Positions 1 through 5,094 of a stretch of 6,572 bases of DNA are shown here, in pieces. Both the position numbers and the translations under genes were made by a program. The notes under the pieces are model-generated. The model saw only the letters and a program-made list of their open reading frames with translations, was not told the DNA's origin and searched no databases. Every line of letters starts with the position of its first letter. Position 1 is the stretch's first letter. Source of the DNA: an uncultured Eubacteriales bacterium (lineage in GTDB: Bacteria; Bacillota; Clostridia; Christensenellales; Borkfalkiaceae); NCBI GenBank assembly GCA_905210545.1, contig CAJLXC010000061.1:1-6572 (forward strand), in the 5' to 3' direction.

Positions 1-1
1 T

Positions 2-537
2 ATGATTACAACAAAAATTGTTATCGCCTATGTATTCAGCATAATTGCAATGATATCGATATTCATAATGTCACAGCGAGCCAACAAAAATAAACTGTTG
101 ATTTGCAAACTTATTTCCGACATGTGTTGGGCTATCCATTATTTTCTTTTAGGTGCTTTAGGAGGGGTAATTCCTAATTTCGTAGGCGTTTTCCATGATC
201 TTGCTTTTGCAGAACGCGGGAAGAAAAAGTTTTTTCCGGAATTTACATGCCTGTTTTCTTTATCGCCGTTAATTTTACTATCGGTATTTTTACATTTGAT
301 CAGCCGATAAATATTCTCCCTATATGTGCGTCCGCGCTGGCAACCGTTTCCTTATGGGTGACAAAACAGAAAGTAACAAAAATTTTACTGCTGCCTGTCT
401 TTATCTTGTTTTTGGTCTATGACATATTAATCAGACCGATATCTTTAATCGGAATCATTAACCAAACGATAGGTATTATTTCGATAATAATATATTTTAT
501 AAAAGAAAGAAAAAACAAAACAACGGATAACGATTAA
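2..537 (+). pseudogene. YgjV-like inner membrane protein gene, interrupted by a one-base frameshift
   Basis: Two overlapping plus-strand frames together make one protein of about 178 residues, close to the usual length of the YgjV family (function unknown, integral membrane). The first frame starts with ATG at 2 and carries the N-terminal half: a hydrophobic segment at residues 5-24, a short basic loop (SQRANKNK), a second segment ending in the family-like HYFLLGALGGVIPN, then FAERGKKKFF. Past about position 235 it drifts into unrelated sequence and stops at 310. The second frame, open from 199 with its first ATG at 247, continues the family pattern (MPVFFIAV, then membrane segments) to the stop at 537. 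Joining them needs one extra base in the run of five A (224-228) or six T (230-235). This is a true mutation, a homopolymer sequencing error, or less likely programmed frameshifting. The start lies at the window edge, so an upstream SD or longer N-terminus cannot be judged. Family assignment is from remembered pattern. Confidence 0.75.
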
Positions 538-543
538 TATTAC

Positions 544-585
544 AAAAGAAAGGGCATACATTTCATTATGCCCTTTCTTTTTTTA
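544..585 (+). terminator. Strong rho-independent terminator, probably bidirectional
   Basis: A 15-bp perfect stem pairs 544-558 with 567-581 around an 8-base loop (559-566). On the plus strand the 3' arm runs into a T tract (578-584). It lies seven bases after the YgjV stop. It also lies just past the stop of the converging hydrolase gene. Read on the minus strand the 3' arm ends in TTTCTTTT, so it may serve both genes. Confidence 0.9.
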
Positions 586-599
586 GTAATTATATTGAT

Positions 600-1865
600 T
601 TATTTCCCCCTATAATGTTCACAAGGAGAACAGGTATAAGTCTTGTCTCCGTTAATAATCGTTTCAACTTCCACATAAAACAACTCTGCTTTTTTAGGCA
701 CCTTCCCAATCACCCTATCCCCAGTTATCGACAGTTCCATAGTTTTCCAAGTCAAATTTGAAAAAATCGTATTTTTATATATGTACTTATCTATTTTTTC
801 AAATAACGGGTAATCTTCCAAATAATATAATCTCGCCTTTATCGTTTTTCCGTCCACACGGCTATCGTAATCTAATCTAAGGTTAATATCTTTACTGTCA
901 TAATCTCCGCTTATTTTCGTTAAACTTACACCACCGTTTACAACCGACTCGGCAAATATATAGTTTTCTTTCATCTTCCAAGCATCTATATGTGAATGAA
1001 ACATATTATTAATAGCAGAATATAAAGTTTTGCTATTATTTTTATATGTTGCCAAAAAACTTTTGCTATTGCTGTTTATTGAAAAACAACAATCATCGTT
1101 CCAACATAGCCATAATATCGGCATTTTTGCATTTTGAAGATTCCTTTCACTCGCCCATAGTTCATTAACTTTTTCTTCCTTAAACGACGTCTTCCAAGGG
1201 TCAAACATAGATTCTGAAATATAAGCCGACCCGTAAATCGGAATAGCGAACGCATATCTATTATCATATCCGATTATAGTCGAAGTTATAACCCCGCCCC
1301 AAGAAACTCCGGTTATTCCGACTTTGGAAACGTCCACGTTAGGTAAAGAAAAAAGAATATTTGAAGCAAGTATTGCTGACGTTACATAATGATAATATCT
1401 CTGACACGATATTTCTTCGTCGCCTTTTGTCAACGGTGCAGTCGTAGGGATTTCAGTGTATCCTTCTTCCTTAAATACGCCGCAAAGTTCACGCTTGCAT
1501 GTCTTTCCATCGTCCTTTCTTTCCGTGTCCCACGCATTTTTGATCAATGGAAAATCGCCCGCTGTATTCATAGCGATCGCAATATATCCCAAATCGTTCC
1601 ATATCTTTACCCAAGATAAAAAGGCGTGCCCCCCGCCGCCGTGAACCAACACTACAGCCTTGCGTTTTTCATCCTTTTTTAAATCTTTCGGAAATCCTAA
1701 ATAGGCGAATACTTTCGTCTTTTTATCCAAATAATTTACACCGTCGTAGGTGATTGCATATATGTTTTCAAATGGTTTATCCGGCTTGAATTCATGTATA
1801 TACTTATACCTTGGAACAACACCGATTAAATTTTTAATCAATAAATCTAATTCTAAACTATCCAT
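600..1865 (-). CDS. Alpha/beta-hydrolase, esterase/deacetylase type (acetyl-xylan-esterase-like)
   Basis: A 421-residue protein with an alpha/beta-hydrolase core at about residues 50-300. VVLVHGGGGHAF (71-82) is the strand-plus-oxyanion-hole HGGG motif. GVSWGG (186-191) is the nucleophile elbow with Ser188. WNDD (255-258) supplies the probable acid (Asp257 or Asp258), and MFHSHIDAW (288-296) the catalytic histidine, His290 or His292. This order resembles acetyl-xylan-esterase and dienelactone-hydrolase relatives, which usually cleave ester bonds on small molecules or acetylated sugars; the substrate here is unknown. Residues from about 300 to 421 look like an added beta-rich domain. No signal peptide or membrane segment is seen, so it is probably cytoplasmic. 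Cysteines are frequent (123, 128, 154, 254, 259, 260). The ATG start has the SD AAAAGGAG (1875-1882) nine bases upstream. It is transcribed alone, converging on the YgjV gene, and its codon use is more A/T-rich than that of the flavoprotein and antiporter genes. Confidence 0.85.
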   Translation of the reverse strand: MDSLELDLLIKNLIGVVPRYKYIHEFKPDKPFENIYAITYDGVNYLDKKTKVFAYLGFPKDLKKDEKRKAVVLVHGGGGHAFLSWVKIWNDLGYIAIAMNTAGDFPLIKNAWDTERKDDGKTCKRELCGVFKEEGYTEIPTTAPLTKGDEEISCQRYYHYVTSAILASNILFSLPNVDVSKVGITGVSWGGVITSTIIGYDNRYAFAIPIYGSAYISESMFDPWKTSFKEEKVNELWASERNLQNAKMPILWLCWNDDCCFSINSNSKSFLATYKNNSKTLYSAINNMFHSHIDAWKMKENYIFAESVVNGGVSLTKISGDYDSKDINLRLDYDSRVDGKTIKARLYYLEDYPLFEKIDKYIYKNTIFSNLTWKTMELSITGDRVIGKVPKKAELFYVEVETIINGDKTYTCSPCEHYRGK

Positions 1866-1984
1866 ATATTTATTCTCCTTTTACAATTAACCCCAAAATC
1901 CTTAAATATTTGTCTAGCTGCACATTTAATTATTTCAAAAGCAGTTTTGTCGTTGCAACTAAATCTATCTTTAACGTAATACAC
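1853..1984 (-). other. Short protein-like reading frame overlapping the hydrolase start (possible gene remnant or leader ORF)
   Basis: A minus-strand frame is open from 2014 and ends with TAG at 1853-1855, 13 bases inside the hydrolase gene in another frame. The only conventional start candidate is GTG at 1982-1984, giving about 43 residues, and it has no SD. The translation has a natural-looking mixture of residues (for example VKDRFSCNDKTAFEIIKCAA then RQIFKDFGVNC) and covers the hydrolase SD. It could be the surviving 3' end of a lost upstream gene, a leader ORF within the hydrolase transcript, or chance, since a gap this long is only moderately unusual in A/T-rich DNA. I recognise no family. 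Confidence 0.2.
1875..1882 (-). promoter_or_regulatory. Ribosome binding site of the hydrolase gene
   Basis: Minus-strand AAAAGGAG lies nine bases before the ATG at 1865. It fixes this start, and no other in-frame start nearby is as well placed. Confidence 0.85.
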
Positions 1985-2003
1985 GTCAAATGCATTATAT
2001 AAT

Positions 2004-2032
2004 AGTATAAAATATTATTTAAAAAAAGTCAA
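2004..2032 (-). promoter_or_regulatory. Sigma-A-like promoter for the hydrolase gene
   Basis: On the minus strand, TTGACT (2027-2032) is followed after exactly 17 bases by TATACT (2004-2009). Transcription would start near 1997 and give a leader of about 130 bases. A perfect TATAAT also sits just downstream (1994-1999), but it has only a poor -35 (TTAAAT) at the right distance. No known riboswitch was recognised in the leader. Confidence 0.6.
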
Positions 2033-2034
2033 TT

Positions 2035-2109
2035 ACTTAAAATGTGTCTAACTACCAAATCCCGCCACCACGACTATTTTGTATCACACTCTCGATAGTG
2101 TTTTTAAGT
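2035..2109. repeat. 75-bp segment bounded by an 8-bp inverted repeat
   Basis: ACTTAAAA (2035-2042) and TTTTAAGT (2102-2109) are perfect inverted copies. Between them lies an unusually G/C-rich core (about 2055-2075) for this A/T-rich neighbourhood. No target-site duplication is evident, and 8-bp A/T-rich inverted repeats arise often by chance, so a miniature mobile element is only a possibility. Confidence 0.25.
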
Positions 2110-2138
2110 GATTTTTCAATAATTTTCTTATACCTTTC
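2052..2138 (-). other. 28-codon minus-strand frame ending in SRGGGIW
   Basis: The frame runs from just after a TAA (2139-2141) to TAG at 2052-2054. Its end reads TIESVIQNSRGGGIW, preceded by a lysine-rich amphipathic stretch. AAGAAAGG (2133-2140) would be an SD, but the codon nine bases later (2121-2123) is ATT, a very rare start, and there is no ATG, GTG or TTG at a suitable place. It may be the tail of a degraded gene or chance. I recognise no family and no modifying enzyme is nearby. Confidence 0.15.
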
Positions 2139-2155
2139 TTACTTTATAAAAACTA

Positions 2156-2177
2156 TTTTTAACAAAATCGTTAAAAA
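2156..2177. repeat. A/T-rich hairpin
   Basis: TTTTTAAC (2156-2163) and GTTAAAAA (2170-2177) form a perfect 8-bp inverted repeat around the 6-base loop AAAATC. It could be a weak terminator or a protein-binding dyad. No adjacent gene makes its role clear. Confidence 0.35.
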
Positions 2178-2277
2178 ATGCCCATTATAAGGCGTTTTTA
2201 AGCATTTTTTTGCATGTTTTTATTGTTTAAGGGCATTATAAAGCAGCCGCGTCTCCCCGTTTGCAAACAACTTTCTC

Positions 2278-2300
2278 CGCCGCAGTTTGCGGCGTTTTTT
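2278..2300 (+). terminator. Orphan rho-independent terminator on the plus strand
   Basis: CGCCGCA (2278-2284), the 3-base loop GTT, TGCGGCG (2288-2294) and then six T (2295-2300) form a compact, GC-rich, canonical terminator. The nearest plus-strand gene upstream ends at 537 and has its own terminator, so this one ends no visible gene. It may end a small RNA or be left over from a lost gene. The reverse orientation has no T tract. Confidence 0.7.
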
Positions 2301-2307
2301 GCTTGCC

Positions 2308-2370
2308 GCGGAAGTTTCGCGCGAGAACGTTTATTAGCGGAAGTTTCGCGCGAGATAATATACCGCGGAA
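2308..2370. repeat. 19-bp direct repeat with palindromic core, two full copies and one partial
   Basis: GCGGAAGTTTCGCGCGAGA occurs without mismatch at 2308-2326 and 2337-2355. A third, partial copy (GCGGAA) begins at 2365. The starts are 29 and 28 bases apart. Each full copy holds the 8-bp palindrome TCGCGCGA (2317-2324 and 2346-2353). Spacing near multiples of the helical turn and a palindromic core suggest operator-like sites, but this is inference. The copies lie downstream of the FTR-like gene, not at a recognised promoter. Confidence 0.75.
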
Positions 2371-2409
2371 AATCGGCGTAAAAACAAGCCGCATTTCTTT
2401 TTCTTTATC

Positions 2410-2607
2410 TTATTTTTCTTTATAATAAAGTCTGCAATGGCAAAACCCTTCAAAATCCGGATCTTCTATCTGTTCGCGGAACTCTTTGCATATACACTTG
2501 TTGTCTTCTGTTCTGGCGAGACGGCAAGGACAATAACCGCCCTTCTTTTTTAAGCCTTCTCTTATCGACCTGACGATTTTTTCGTCCGGATTAAGCGTTA
2601 TTTTCAT
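2410..2607 (-). CDS. Ferredoxin-thioredoxin-reductase catalytic-chain-like redox protein
   Basis: A 65-residue protein opening with ITLNPDEKIVRSIREGLKKK and containing three Cys-X-Cys pairs: CPC (26-28), CIC (38-40) and CHC (56-58). This pattern, with GYCPCR and FCHCRLYYK, marks the ferredoxin:thioredoxin reductase beta-chain fold, in which four cysteines hold a [4Fe-4S] cluster and two form a redox disulfide. In the classic plant enzyme the spacing is CPC-X16-CPC-X8-CHC; here it is CPC-X9-CIC-X15-CHC, so the middle pair has moved while the overall span stays 33 residues. It is shorter than plant chains and no variable (alpha) chain gene is visible, so use of ferredoxin and thioredoxin as partners is inferred. 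It probably acts in the cytoplasm. ATG at 2607 follows the SD GGGGTGA (2612-2618). It is transcribed divergently from the flavoprotein gene. No strong terminator follows; a weak GCGGC/GCCG hairpin lies at about 2373-2392. Confidence 0.85.
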   Translation of the reverse strand: MKITLNPDEKIVRSIREGLKKKGGYCPCRLARTEDNKCICKEFREQIEDPDFEGFCHCRLYYKEK

Positions 2608-2611
2608 AAAT

Positions 2612-2618
2612 TCACCCC
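2612..2618 (-). promoter_or_regulatory. Ribosome binding site of the FTR-like gene
   Basis: Minus-strand GGGGTGA, a close match to the GGAGGTGA consensus, lies four bases before the ATG at 2607 and supports that start for a very small gene. Confidence 0.7.
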
Positions 2619-2627
2619 GATACCGAT

Positions 2628-2656
2628 ATTTTACACTATTTAAACAAATAAATCAA
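2628..2656 (-). promoter_or_regulatory. Sigma-A-like promoter for the FTR-like gene
   Basis: Minus-strand TTGATT (2651-2656), a 17-base spacer and TAAAAT (2628-2633). Transcription would start near 2621, giving a very short leader of about 13 bases that just includes the SD. Confidence 0.55.
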
Positions 2657-2695
2657 TCAAACGCAGCCGAAAACAAATAAAAACGCTAATCGAAA

Positions 2696-2716
2696 GCCGA
2701 TAGCGGCAATATCGGC
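2696..2716. promoter_or_regulatory. Inverted repeat between the divergent promoters (possible operator)
   Basis: GCCGATA (2696-2702) and TATCGGC (2710-2716) are perfect inverted copies separated by 7 bases (GCGGCAA). The site lies 28 bases upstream of the flavoprotein -35 element and 40 bases upstream of the -35 of the FTR-like gene, where a shared regulator could act. Related TATCGG and ATCGGCGTA words recur nearby (minus-strand TATCGG at about 2619-2629, ATCGGCGTA at 2372 and 2711). The regulator is unknown. Confidence 0.4.
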
Positions 2717-2743
2717 GTATTGATTTTTATCACGCAAAAACAC

Positions 2744-2772
2744 TTGATAAACTTTTATAAATATGATAAAAT
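2744..2772 (+). promoter_or_regulatory. Sigma-A-like promoter with extended -10 for the flavoprotein gene
   Basis: TTGATA (2744-2749), a 17-base spacer and TAAAAT (2767-2772) preceded by TGA (2764-2766), an extended -10. Transcription would start near 2779. That places the ATG at 2778 outside the transcript and supports the start at 2814. Confidence 0.75.
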
Positions 2773-2802
2773 GACGGTTGGAAATCGACGATAGCGATTT
2801 AC

Positions 2803-2807
2803 GGAGG
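2803..2807 (+). promoter_or_regulatory. Ribosome binding site that decides the flavoprotein start
   Basis: GGAGG ends six bases before ATG 2814. It selects this start over the upstream in-frame ATG at 2778, which would add 12 residues (MEIDDSDLRRIV) ahead of the conserved N-terminal fold. Confidence 0.9.
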
Positions 2808-2813
2808 ATAGTT

Positions 2814-4181
2814 ATGTACGACGTTATAATTGTCGGCGCAGGTCCGGGCGGGATTTACGCCGCCTACGAGCTTGCCAAATCGGATAAAACCCTTAAAGTT
2901 GCGATGTTCGACCTCGGACACTCGCTTGAAAAAAGAGCTTGCCCCATAGACGGAGTTAAAGTCAAAAGTTGTATAAACTGCAAGACTTGTTCCATTATGT
3001 CCGGTTTCGGCGGCGCGGGCGCGTTTTCCGACGGCAAATACAACATCACCAACGCGTTCGGCGGAAGTTTGCACGAACATATCGGCAAGCGCGAAGCGAT
3101 AAGCCTTATGGAATACGTGGACGTTATCAATATGGAAAACGGCGGAATCGGCACGAAAATGTATTCTACCGCAAACTCGCACCTCAAAAAGACCTGTCTT
3201 CAGAACAAGCTTAACCTTCTGGACGCGAGAGTAAGGCATCTCGGAACGGATAAAAACTACGTGGTTTTACAGAATCTTAACGAGAAGCTTAAAGACAAGG
3301 TGGAAATGTACTTCGACACCCCCGTTCTCGATATCAAGCAGGAAGGCGATAATTTCAGAGTTGTCGCTAAAAACGGCGATTTTTTATGCAAAAACTGCAT
3401 AGTTTCCGTCGGCAGAAGCGGAAGCAACTGGGTTGAATCGCTCTGTAAAAATCTCGGTATTCCCACAAAATCCAACCGCGTGGACATAGGCGTGAGAGTA
3501 GAACTTCCCGCAGAAATTTTCTCGCATCTTACCGACGAACTTTACGAAAGCAAAATCGTATACAGAACGGAAAAATTCGAGGATAACGTGAGAACGTTCT
3601 GTATGAACCCGCACGGAATTGTGGTAAACGAAAACACGAACGGCATTGTTACCGTCAACGGTCACAGCTACGAGGACGATTCATTAAAGACAAACAACAC
3701 CAACTTTGCCCTGCTCGTTTCCAAACATTTTTCAGAACCGTTCAAAGACAGCAACGGTTATGCGGAAAGCATTGCAAGACTTTCTAATATGCTCGGAGGC
3801 GGCGTTATCATTCAACGCTTCGGCGACCTTATAAGAGGAAGAAGAAGCACCGTAAAGCGTATAGAAGAATGTACCGTAACCCCAACCCTTTCCGCAACGC
3901 CCGGCGATCTGAGCCTTGTTTTACCCAAACGTATTCTTGACGGAATTATAGAAATGATTTACGCGCTTGACAACGTTGCGCCCGGCACGGCGAACGACGA
4001 CACGCTCCTTTACGGCGTGGAAGTGAAATTCTATAATATGGAAGTAGAAATCGACGACGATTTACAGACGAAACTGAAAGGTCTTTACGTGATAGGCGAC
4101 GGAAGCGGCGTTACTCACTCGCTGTCGCACGCTTCGGCAAGCGGCGTTTACGTGGCAAGACAAATCATAGCCAAATCCTGA
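2814..4181 (+). CDS. FAD-dependent oxidoreductase, COG2509-type
   Basis: A 455-residue cytoplasmic flavoprotein. YDVIIVGAGPGGIYAAYEL (2-20) is the N-terminal dinucleotide-binding fold with GxGPGG at 8-13. RACPIDG...CINCKTCSIM (41-62) carries Cys43, Cys53, Cys56 and Cys59, and runs into SGFGGAGAFSDGKYN (63-77), a stretch characteristic of the uncharacterised COG2509 dehydrogenases. LYVIGDGSGVTHSLSHA (424-440) is the C-terminal GD motif that contacts FAD. The reaction and substrate of this family are not established; the clustered cysteines could be structural or bind metal. The start is taken at 2814 because GGAGG (2803-2807) is six bases upstream; the in-frame ATG at 2778 has no SD and lies at or before the predicted transcription start. 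It is transcribed divergently from the FTR-like gene, with its own strong terminator. GC is clearly higher than in the left third of the window. Confidence 0.9.
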   Translation: MYDVIIVGAGPGGIYAAYELAKSDKTLKVAMFDLGHSLEKRACPIDGVKVKSCINCKTCSIMSGFGGAGAFSDGKYNITNAFGGSLHEHIGKREAISLMEYVDVINMENGGIGTKMYSTANSHLKKTCLQNKLNLLDARVRHLGTDKNYVVLQNLNEKLKDKVEMYFDTPVLDIKQEGDNFRVVAKNGDFLCKNCIVSVGRSGSNWVESLCKNLGIPTKSNRVDIGVRVELPAEIFSHLTDELYESKIVYRTEKFEDNVRTFCMNPHGIVVNENTNGIVTVNGHSYEDDSLKTNNTNFALLVSKHFSEPFKDSNGYAESIARLSNMLGGGVIIQRFGDLIRGRRSTVKRIEECTVTPTLSATPGDLSLVLPKRILDGIIEMIYALDNVAPGTANDDTLLYGVEVKFYNMEVEIDDDLQTKLKGLYVIGDGSGVTHSLSHASASGVYVARQIIAKS

Positions 4182-4202
4182 CGAAAATAAACTTATATAC
4201 GA

Positions 4203-4242
4203 ACTCGGCGGCTCTTTCGAGCCGCCGAGTCTTTTTATTTTT
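4203..4242 (+). terminator. Strong rho-independent terminator of the flavoprotein gene
   Basis: A 12-bp perfect, GC-rich stem pairs 4203-4214 with 4219-4230 around the loop TTTC, followed by CTTTTTATTTTT (4231-4242). It begins 21 bases after the stop codon. The minus-strand reading lacks an immediate T tract, so it mainly serves the plus strand. Confidence 0.95.
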
Positions 4243-4276
4243 GCGTTAAAAAATTTTGTTTCTTAAATATTTACCC

Positions 4277-4306
4277 GCTTACATTACAAAAAAATGCTTG
4301 TAAGCA
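4277..4306 (-). terminator. Candidate terminator of the antiporter-MgtC unit
   Basis: On the minus strand, TGCTTACAAGCA (4295-4306) can form a short stem and is followed directly by seven T (4288-4294). An alternative 7-bp stem pairs GCTTACA with TGTAAGC (4277-4283 and 4299-4305) around the T tract. The hairpins compete and the first is weak. The site lies about 50 bases after the MgtC-like stop. Confidence 0.4.
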
Positions 4307-4355
4307 GCGTTTGTTCTGATTTTTATTTCGTTTTTTTGCCTTTTATGAGAACAAA

Positions 4356-5066
4356 TCAGAAGATTTCTTCTACAAAGCCTACCGTTTCCATAGCGGAAAT
4401 CGCTTCTATGATTTCTTTATGCGTTTTCTTTTTCAGCTCGGGATTGACTATTTTCATCGTGACGGAATACACGCCGAGTCCCGAATTAGCGTAGGCGGGG
4501 TTTATCTCTATATCGTTTATTTTTAACCCGAAGCTTCTTAAAGAGTTGGTAAACACCTGCAATGATTCCCTGCTTTTAAGCTCTATATGCGCTTCTAAAT
4601 AAACCGAACCTTCTTTAATTTTCTTTTCAAACTTAGGAAGGAACACTATCACCAGCATAAACAGCGCAAACACGACCACACCCGCAAAGTACATACCGTA
4701 TCCTATTATCATCGCTATTATTCCCACGCACCATAAGCCTACTGAAGTAGTCAGTCCGCGCAGTTGATTTTTTGAGCTGAAAAGTATGGTATTAGTGCTT
4801 ATCACCGCCACGCCTATTATGATTGCGGGACTGAGCAAAGACACGCTTAAACCTTTTATTTCGGTCAGATAAACGTCCGCAAGAGAGCCTGAAACGCCCG
4901 CAAGCGCAACCGATATAAAGGTTTTTATGCCCGCGCTGTGAAGCTTTGTCGCGCGTTCCGTTCCCGCAAGCATCGCGAGAACCGTTGCCAGCGCGATTTT
5001 CAACAAACACGACCACGCGTTGAACTCCGCGCTCCATTCGCCTAACAATTTCGTTATAATATCCAT
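4356..5066 (-). CDS. MgtC/SapB-like membrane protein, divergent
   Basis: A 236-residue protein with about four to five hydrophobic segments in residues 20-148, then a soluble C-terminal domain (about 150-236) with an ACT-like alternation of strands and helices. The MgtC/SapB signature is visible as AGTERATKLHSAGIKT (34-49; family pattern G-x-ER...AG-x-RT) and RGLTTSVGLW (103-112; family pattern RGLTTAAxLW). The usual GFLGAG stretch between them is replaced by VAVISTNTILF (86-96), so this is a divergent member. MgtC proteins are linked to growth at low magnesium, acid tolerance and control of membrane energetics; the job of this one is unknown. ATG 5066 follows AAAAGGGG (5076-5083). It lies 28 bases downstream of the antiporter gene and is almost certainly co-transcribed with it, suggesting a shared role in ion homeostasis (inference). 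Confidence 0.8.
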   Translation of the reverse strand: MDIITKLLGEWSAEFNAWSCLLKIALATVLAMLAGTERATKLHSAGIKTFISVALAGVSGSLADVYLTEIKGLSVSLLSPAIIIGVAVISTNTILFSSKNQLRGLTTSVGLWCVGIIAMIIGYGMYFAGVVVFALFMLVIVFLPKFEKKIKEGSVYLEAHIELKSRESLQVFTNSLRSFGLKINDIEINPAYANSGLGVYSVTMKIVNPELKKKTHKEIIEAISAMETVGFVEEIF

Positions 5067-5094
5067 TTTTATTTACCCCTTTTATTTTCAGTAA

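Larger units (their letters stand above)
1866..2409. other. Long gene-poor region (about 540 bp) with several structured elements
   Basis: No convincing full gene is present. From left to right it holds: the hydrolase leader and promoter; a 75-bp segment bounded by ACTTAAAA/TTTTAAGT; a 28-codon minus-strand frame ending in RGGGIW; a hairpin at 2156-2177; three copies of CATTATA (1993, 2183, 2234), each reading TATAATG on the minus strand; an inverted pair AATGCCC (about 2177-2183) and GGGCATT (2231-2237); the 10-bp palindrome GTTTGCAAAC (2259-2268); an orphan terminator (2278-2300); and the direct repeat at 2308-2355. It changes from A/T-rich to G/C-rich at about 2243. It could be eroded coding or mobile DNA, or carry a small RNA. 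Confidence 0.6.

Noticed and set aside
224..235. Programmed -1 frameshift in the YgjV-like gene
   Set aside because: G AAA AAG and G TTT TTT are imperfect slippery heptamers, the SD-like AGGAGGGG (160-167) is about 60 bases upstream and too far, and the family is not known to need recoding.
1866..2000. Riboswitch in the hydrolase leader
   Set aside because: About 130 bases of leader but no recognisable aptamer core and no terminator or SD-sequestering stem that I can identify.
2085..2105. ACACT...AGTGT hairpin followed by five T as a terminator
   Set aside because: Only a 5-bp stem with competing TATC/GATA pairing, and no gene on that strand to terminate.
2308..2370. CRISPR-like array (repeats with 28-29 base period)
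   Set aside because: Only two full copies with 10-base gaps, too short for spacers, and no cas genes.
2778..2813. Longer N-terminus of the flavoprotein from ATG 2778
   Set aside because: No SD upstream, it falls at the predicted transcription start, and the extra 12 residues precede the conserved N-terminal YDVIIVGAG.
2799..3665. Minus-strand frames of 76-146 codons opposite the flavoprotein gene
   Set aside because: They mirror a well-supported gene, have no SD or family motifs, and show antisense-like composition.
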